From Cylindrotheca closterium (taxonomy: Eukaryota; Bacillariophyta; Bacillariophyceae; Bacillariales; Bacillariaceae), in NCBI GenBank assembly GCA_933822405.4, contig CAKOGP040000080.1:31482-95481 (forward strand): a stretch of 64,000 nucleotides of DNA, written 5' to 3'. A program made the position numbers and the translations under genes. Positions 61,511 through 64,000 of this stretch are shown one piece after another (position 1 is the stretch's first letter; each line of letters starts with the position of its first letter). The notes below the pieces were generated by a model. It did no database searches and was not told the DNA's origin. It was given only the letters and a program-made list of their open reading frames with translations.

Positions 61511-63002
61511 TCAAATCAGACTGTTTCTTGCCTTTCCTCTGTGCTCTTGCGGCCACTTCGTTCTGGATGACTTGGACTGAGCAATGCAAATGAGCAGAGA
61601 TGAAGCTTTGTCATCCTCCGAGAGGTTGTCATTGCCGGAAGTCTGGACAACTTTCTGAACCCATATTCTCTTTCTATCATTTATTGTATATCGTTCCATT
61701 GTGTCACTCACTGAGATTTTGACAAAGTGTTTCGGATAACGACCGGAGTTGAAACAGAACGCTGAAGCGGTAGCATGAGTTTCCGTTATTGCGGCGAAGG
61801 CGGATTGAAGACCTTTCGATGCAATCTCTTTGCAAAAGATCCTTTCCCGTTCCTCCCTTGTTGGCTGAAGGCCTCGTCGTTCTATCTCTTTGCGAAAGAT
61901 CCTGTCACCTTCTTCTCTTGTTGGCTTAAGACCTCAATTCTTTCTCTTCGCGAAAGATCCTCTCACGTTCCTCCCTTGTTGCTGGCTGAAGGTCTCGCCT
62001 TTCTATCTCTTCGCAAAAGATCCTCTCTTGTCGGCTGATACGACGTTGATGGCTTGCTCACTGCGACTGTTTCAAAATCGAAGGTGCCATTGCCCTCCTC
62101 AGTTGGTGTCACGAGAGCGACAATGCCTTGATTATCGCTTTCATCTGCATCTCCATAAGAACCTAAGCTGTGTTGGAAACTCATCTGTGCTTGTGGTGAC
62201 AACAAGGGCACCGCCGCTGTCGTTTTGGTTCAATGGTTCGTCCCTGCTATCATTGACAACCACAACTTTTGGCTTACCAAATGAAAAGAAGTCTTCATCA
62301 GATTCAGTTTCAGAGGTGTCAGGCGTACTTTGATCCGGCTGCTCATCTGTTTTTACTAGGGTTACAAAGTGGGCACCACCGCTGTCATCATTTTGTCTCA
62401 ATAACTCGTCCCTACCACCATCACCTGACGCATTAACAAACAACCACTTTGGATGAGCAAAAGGAAAAAGGGCCTCGGAAGATCCCAATTGAGGCTTCTG
62501 GCCATTGAATCGTATACCTGACCATCGATCTTGCATCTCTTCCCCACAAATTTGAAGTAGCCTTTAGTGTTACATTATCCCTTGAAGCCAAACAAAGATG
62601 AATTGACAGGACCAACTGTTCGGTTCTTGTAAGCTGATCTCCTTTCTTCCTTCCAAACCATACCTTGCGAAAGGCTTCACTGCTATTCCGCTTTATGAAA
62701 TCCTTAAAGGTTGTACGATTCAGAATTAAGTGATTTAGTTGCTTACGATGGGATTCGTCTAGATCATGAGCAGGGATGGAGAATGATACATCAGCCATGC
62801 TCAATTGGTTGACGACTGCCTTGGGCATCAATGCAATTGTGCATAAACGGAACTCTTTATTGCTTTCTCGAAGCATATCAAACTCTAGTTTTCCACGTGG
62901 CGTTATGGCAAAGTCATGAAGCGAGTTTAGAATGTCCTTTCTTTTTCGTAAGGCTGTAGTTTTAAGCAACGAGCTGATGTCTAGAGAAATTGACAACGAC
63001 AT
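61511..63002 (-). pseudogene. Frame-broken gene with 20-residue charged repeat
   Basis: An ATG at 63002 opens 189 codons (EFRLCTIALMPKAV, then FGRKKGDQLTRTEQLVLSIH). Coding-like sequence then continues in other frames. First a pair of related segments (FPFAHPKWLFVNASGDG with QNDDSGGAHFVT; FSFGKPKVVVVNDSRDE with QNDSGGALVVT), then GTFDFETVAVSKPS, then the 60-bp repeat reading LQPTREERERIFCKEI, then an open tail ending at 61511 (MERYTINDRKRIWVQK). At least three frame changes are needed, and indels inside the repeat break frame. Introns with usual borders were not found at the joins. Likely a recently decayed or multi-exon gene; family not recognised. Confidence 0.45.
61807..62036 (-). repeat. 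60-bp tandem repeat, four units
   Basis: Units start at 61807, 61867, 61927 and 61988 (60, 60, 61 and 49 bp). Plus-strand landmarks are GAAGRCCT, ATCTCTTYGC and AAAGATCC. The minus strand encodes about 20 residues per unit, such as QPTREERERIFCKEI. The 61- and 49-bp units shift frame. Confidence 0.9.
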
Positions 63003-64000
63003 GATGTTGTCTACAGCCTAGCGATACGAGTTTATGGACTAGGCTACACTGGTATAGCCAGTTCATTTTCATTATCATTATCATCATTAAAGCTAAGGTA
63101 TCAACTAAAACTTGAACAAACTTTCAAATGGTTGATCCACCAACGTTTTCTGTGTTTAAATTGTGGTTTGGAGTTGCACCAGCTTTCGACTTGTCCGACT
63201 CATACTCAAGTTGACCGACGGCTGACAGTAGACGGCGCTATGTACACTCTGACACCAAATTCAAAATCCAGGGCTTTTTCTCGGCGGCTGCTCTGCCGTT
63301 TTTTGGGAGTCCAACGGGTCGATAAGACTGTCCAAAATCTCTCCCGCAATATTCAATATGCTCTCCCGCCGTCATTCTCCATTACTGCTCTATACCGCGG
63401 CACAGTATCTCCTGGTGCAATCCACAAAACACAAAGACTACGACACTGGATCCTTCATGGGGAGAAAAGGAATCAATGATAAAAGAAAATGTCTGACTTC
63501 TTTGGGTTGATTGGTGTGTAAATTCGTATGATTTGTTTATTCCGTGTTCAATCATTGCCACCCAGACCTCAAACTGAAATTCCGATAATTGTTGATATTA
63601 GCAAAAATACATAGAATATGGTCGATGTGCTATGGGTCTTGTTGATGCGGTGCCATCATAGAATATGGCACTGTATGAATTTGACAAGGATTGCGAACAA
63701 ATATAAAAAGCGGGAGACAATTAATGCTGTTGGCACACTGGTACGGGAGATGACAACAAGGGAGGAACGTGTTGAGGTCAAACGAATCGCACCGCGAGTC
63801 CAATAGATCGGACCGGTGGCTTACTCTGCAGGTGTTGGCTAGCGAAGGACGGACTGATCGGAACGCCCAAGTGCGTATGCAAAGAAGGTACAGTAGCAGG
63901 ACAGTGGAAAGCTACGTACCAAAGAGGTTGTGAAAGAAGTTGGTGAAGGAGCTGCAGCTCAGTTGCAGCTCATTCCTTTTGAAAAGACTGCTCTGTATTT
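63003..64000. other. Right-end stretch without a supported gene
   Basis: ORFs at 63132-63479 and 63618-63806 (+) have no recognised domain. The latter ends TTREERVEVKRIAPR and shares CAACAAGGGAGGAACGTG (63754-63771) with the minus strand of the 60-bp repeat, so it may be a repeat remnant. A gene starting beyond 64000 cannot be excluded. Confidence 0.45.

Noticed and set aside
63132..63479. 115-codon plus ORF
   Set aside because: A CxxC near the start is not followed by any known fold; no neighbour support.

Overview
The window looks like nuclear DNA of a diatom, most likely a raphid pennate. The evidence is eukaryotic gene structure with few, short GT-AG introns (80-135 bp). Three proteins have a diatom-style bipartite plastid leader (signal peptide followed by an A-x-A-F type motif). 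There are helicase-associated (HA) domain proteins, a diatom-type copia retroelement, a secreted VWD protein and a P/S/T-rich surface protein ending in ACCWCGGG. The species cannot be named from sequence alone.

Layout. 1-15 kb: a sulfotransferase cut by the window edge (-), a poly-Q coiled-coil protein with a ~50-residue repeat (+), a seven-helix receptor-like protein (-), a BAR-like/GST-like fusion split by one intron (+), an alkaline ceramidase (-), a plastid PAP/fibrillin protein (-) and an inward-rectifier-type K+ channel whose selectivity filter is completed by splicing (+). 16-29 kb: a plastid nitroreductase (-), a decayed TPR pseudogene (-), a P/S/T-rich type II membrane protein (+), a gamma-glutamylcyclotransferase-like protein (-), a GTAC-dense intergenic stretch, a plastid HAD/CbbY-like phosphatase (+) and a tRNA(Ile)-lysidine synthase (+). 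29-38 kb: an F-box/LRR protein with an inserted SLFAPP repeat (-), and a ~2000-residue myosin-IQ-ankyrin-pseudokinase fusion (-). 38-45.5 kb: a gene-poor, microsatellite-rich stretch with two small acidic proteins and two decayed gene fragments. 45.5-56 kb: a membrane coiled-coil protein (-), then three tandem HA-domain paralogs (+), with a decayed copia element between copies 1 and 2. 56-64 kb: an acidic single-pass membrane protein (+), an RluA-type pseudouridine synthase (-), a secreted VWD protein (+), and a frame-broken gene with a 60-bp repeat (-).

Most genes look like independent housekeeping, plastid, signalling or cell-surface genes. The clearest local cluster is the HA-domain triplet. 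Its members share an N-terminal DAFEPVPIGG motif, two HA domains and related upstream DNA. The most unusual architectures are the myosin-ankyrin-pseudokinase, the BAR-GST fusion with Asp at the usual GST Cys/Ser position, and the Kir channel with a zinc-finger-like insert in its cytoplasmic domain.
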